Below are positions 5,639 through 5,782 of a stretch of DNA of 5,782 bases, piece by piece. The translations under genes were made by a program, and so were the position numbers. The notes below the pieces were generated by a model, which did not search any database, was not told where the DNA came from, and was given only the letters and a program-made list of their open reading frames with translations. Origin of the DNA: an uncultured Collinsella sp. (GTDB lineage Bacteria; Actinomycetota; Coriobacteriia; Coriobacteriales; Coriobacteriaceae); NCBI GenBank assembly GCA_900555815.1, contig USMR01000068.1, forward strand, positions 1 to 5,782. Reading direction: 5' to 3'. How positions within the stretch are numbered: the stretch's first letter is position 1; each line of letters starts with the position of its first letter.

Positions 5639-5782
5639 CTAGAGCGTGCCGAAGATGCGGTCGCCGGCGTCGCCGAGGCCGGGGACGATGTAGGCGTTCT
5701 CGTTGAGGCCGTCGTCGATGGCGCAGGTGTAGATGATGAGATCATCGTCGGCGGCGAGCAGACGCTCGATGCCCTCCGGGGC
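5639..5782 (-). CDS. upp: uracil phosphoribosyltransferase, C-terminal part (5' end outside window)
   Basis: The enzyme salvages uracil: uracil plus PRPP gives UMP and pyrophosphate, in the cytoplasm. Only the last 47 codons and the TAG stop are present. They translate to APEGIERLL, then [19 protein letters not shown], and end in [15 protein letters not shown]. The APEG, DxxIYxxAID, [21 protein letters not shown] pattern is the hallmark C-terminus of Upp, where GDAGDR lies by the uracil-binding site. upp directly upstream of the atp operon is an arrangement also known from Bacillus. A strong hairpin begins 42 bases beyond the stop, suggesting the two units are at least partly separated in transcription. 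Confidence 0.95.
   Translation of the reverse strand, partial: APEGIERLLAADDDLIIYTCAIDDGLNENAYIVPGLGDAGDRIFGTL

Noticed and set aside
1..5782. CRISPR arrays, tRNA genes, insertion sequences or phage-like genes
   Set aside because: There are no spaced direct repeats, cloverleaf, transposase or terminal repeats. The window is filled by conserved operon genes.

Overview
The window carries most of an F1Fo ATP synthase operon, all on the minus strand. It is preceded in the direction of transcription by the 3' end of a uracil phosphoribosyltransferase gene (upp). Reading along the minus strand from right to left, the order is: upp (partial), an intergenic region of about 280 bp with a strong hairpin and a candidate promoter, a small AtpI-like membrane protein, atpB (a), atpE (c), atpF (b), atpH (delta), atpA (alpha), atpG (gamma) and the first 107 codons of atpD (beta). 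atpC (epsilon) would be expected past the left edge.

The organism looks like a fairly GC-rich Gram-positive bacterium. The upp-atpI-atpBEFHAGD order is known from Firmicutes such as Bacillus. The GC-rich codon use, a b subunit with an N-terminal secretion signal and an alpha subunit with an extra acidic/Gly-Pro loop suggest a gut Coriobacteriia member (Collinsella-like). That placement is an inference from gene style and was not tested by database search.

The genes are packed for translational coupling. atpG/atpD and atpH/atpA share one base in TAATG junctions, atpF/atpH overlap by 11 bp, and atpA/atpG and atpI/atpB are separated by only 3-5 bp. The one real gap inside the operon (4114-4237, 124 bp) lies before atpE, whose product is needed in many copies. 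It contains a perfect 6-bp hairpin just upstream of a near-ideal Shine-Dalgarno sequence.

Together the products form Fo (a, b, c) and F1 (alpha, beta, gamma, delta and presumably epsilon), coupling ion flow to ATP synthesis or ATP-driven ion pumping. The key residues seen are the Arg183 of a, Glu50 of c, and the P-loop and arginine finger of alpha. The c-subunit site has no residue suggesting sodium binding, so proton coupling is inferred.

This is mostly a conserved housekeeping region and I see no new defence or mobile system. The points worth a second look are departures from the textbook enzyme: a signal-peptide-like N-terminus on b, a very short c subunit with a GTG start, a delta subunit about 20-25 residues short in its N-terminal domain, an extra loop of about 12 residues in alpha, and inverted-repeat structures around the candidate operon promoter.
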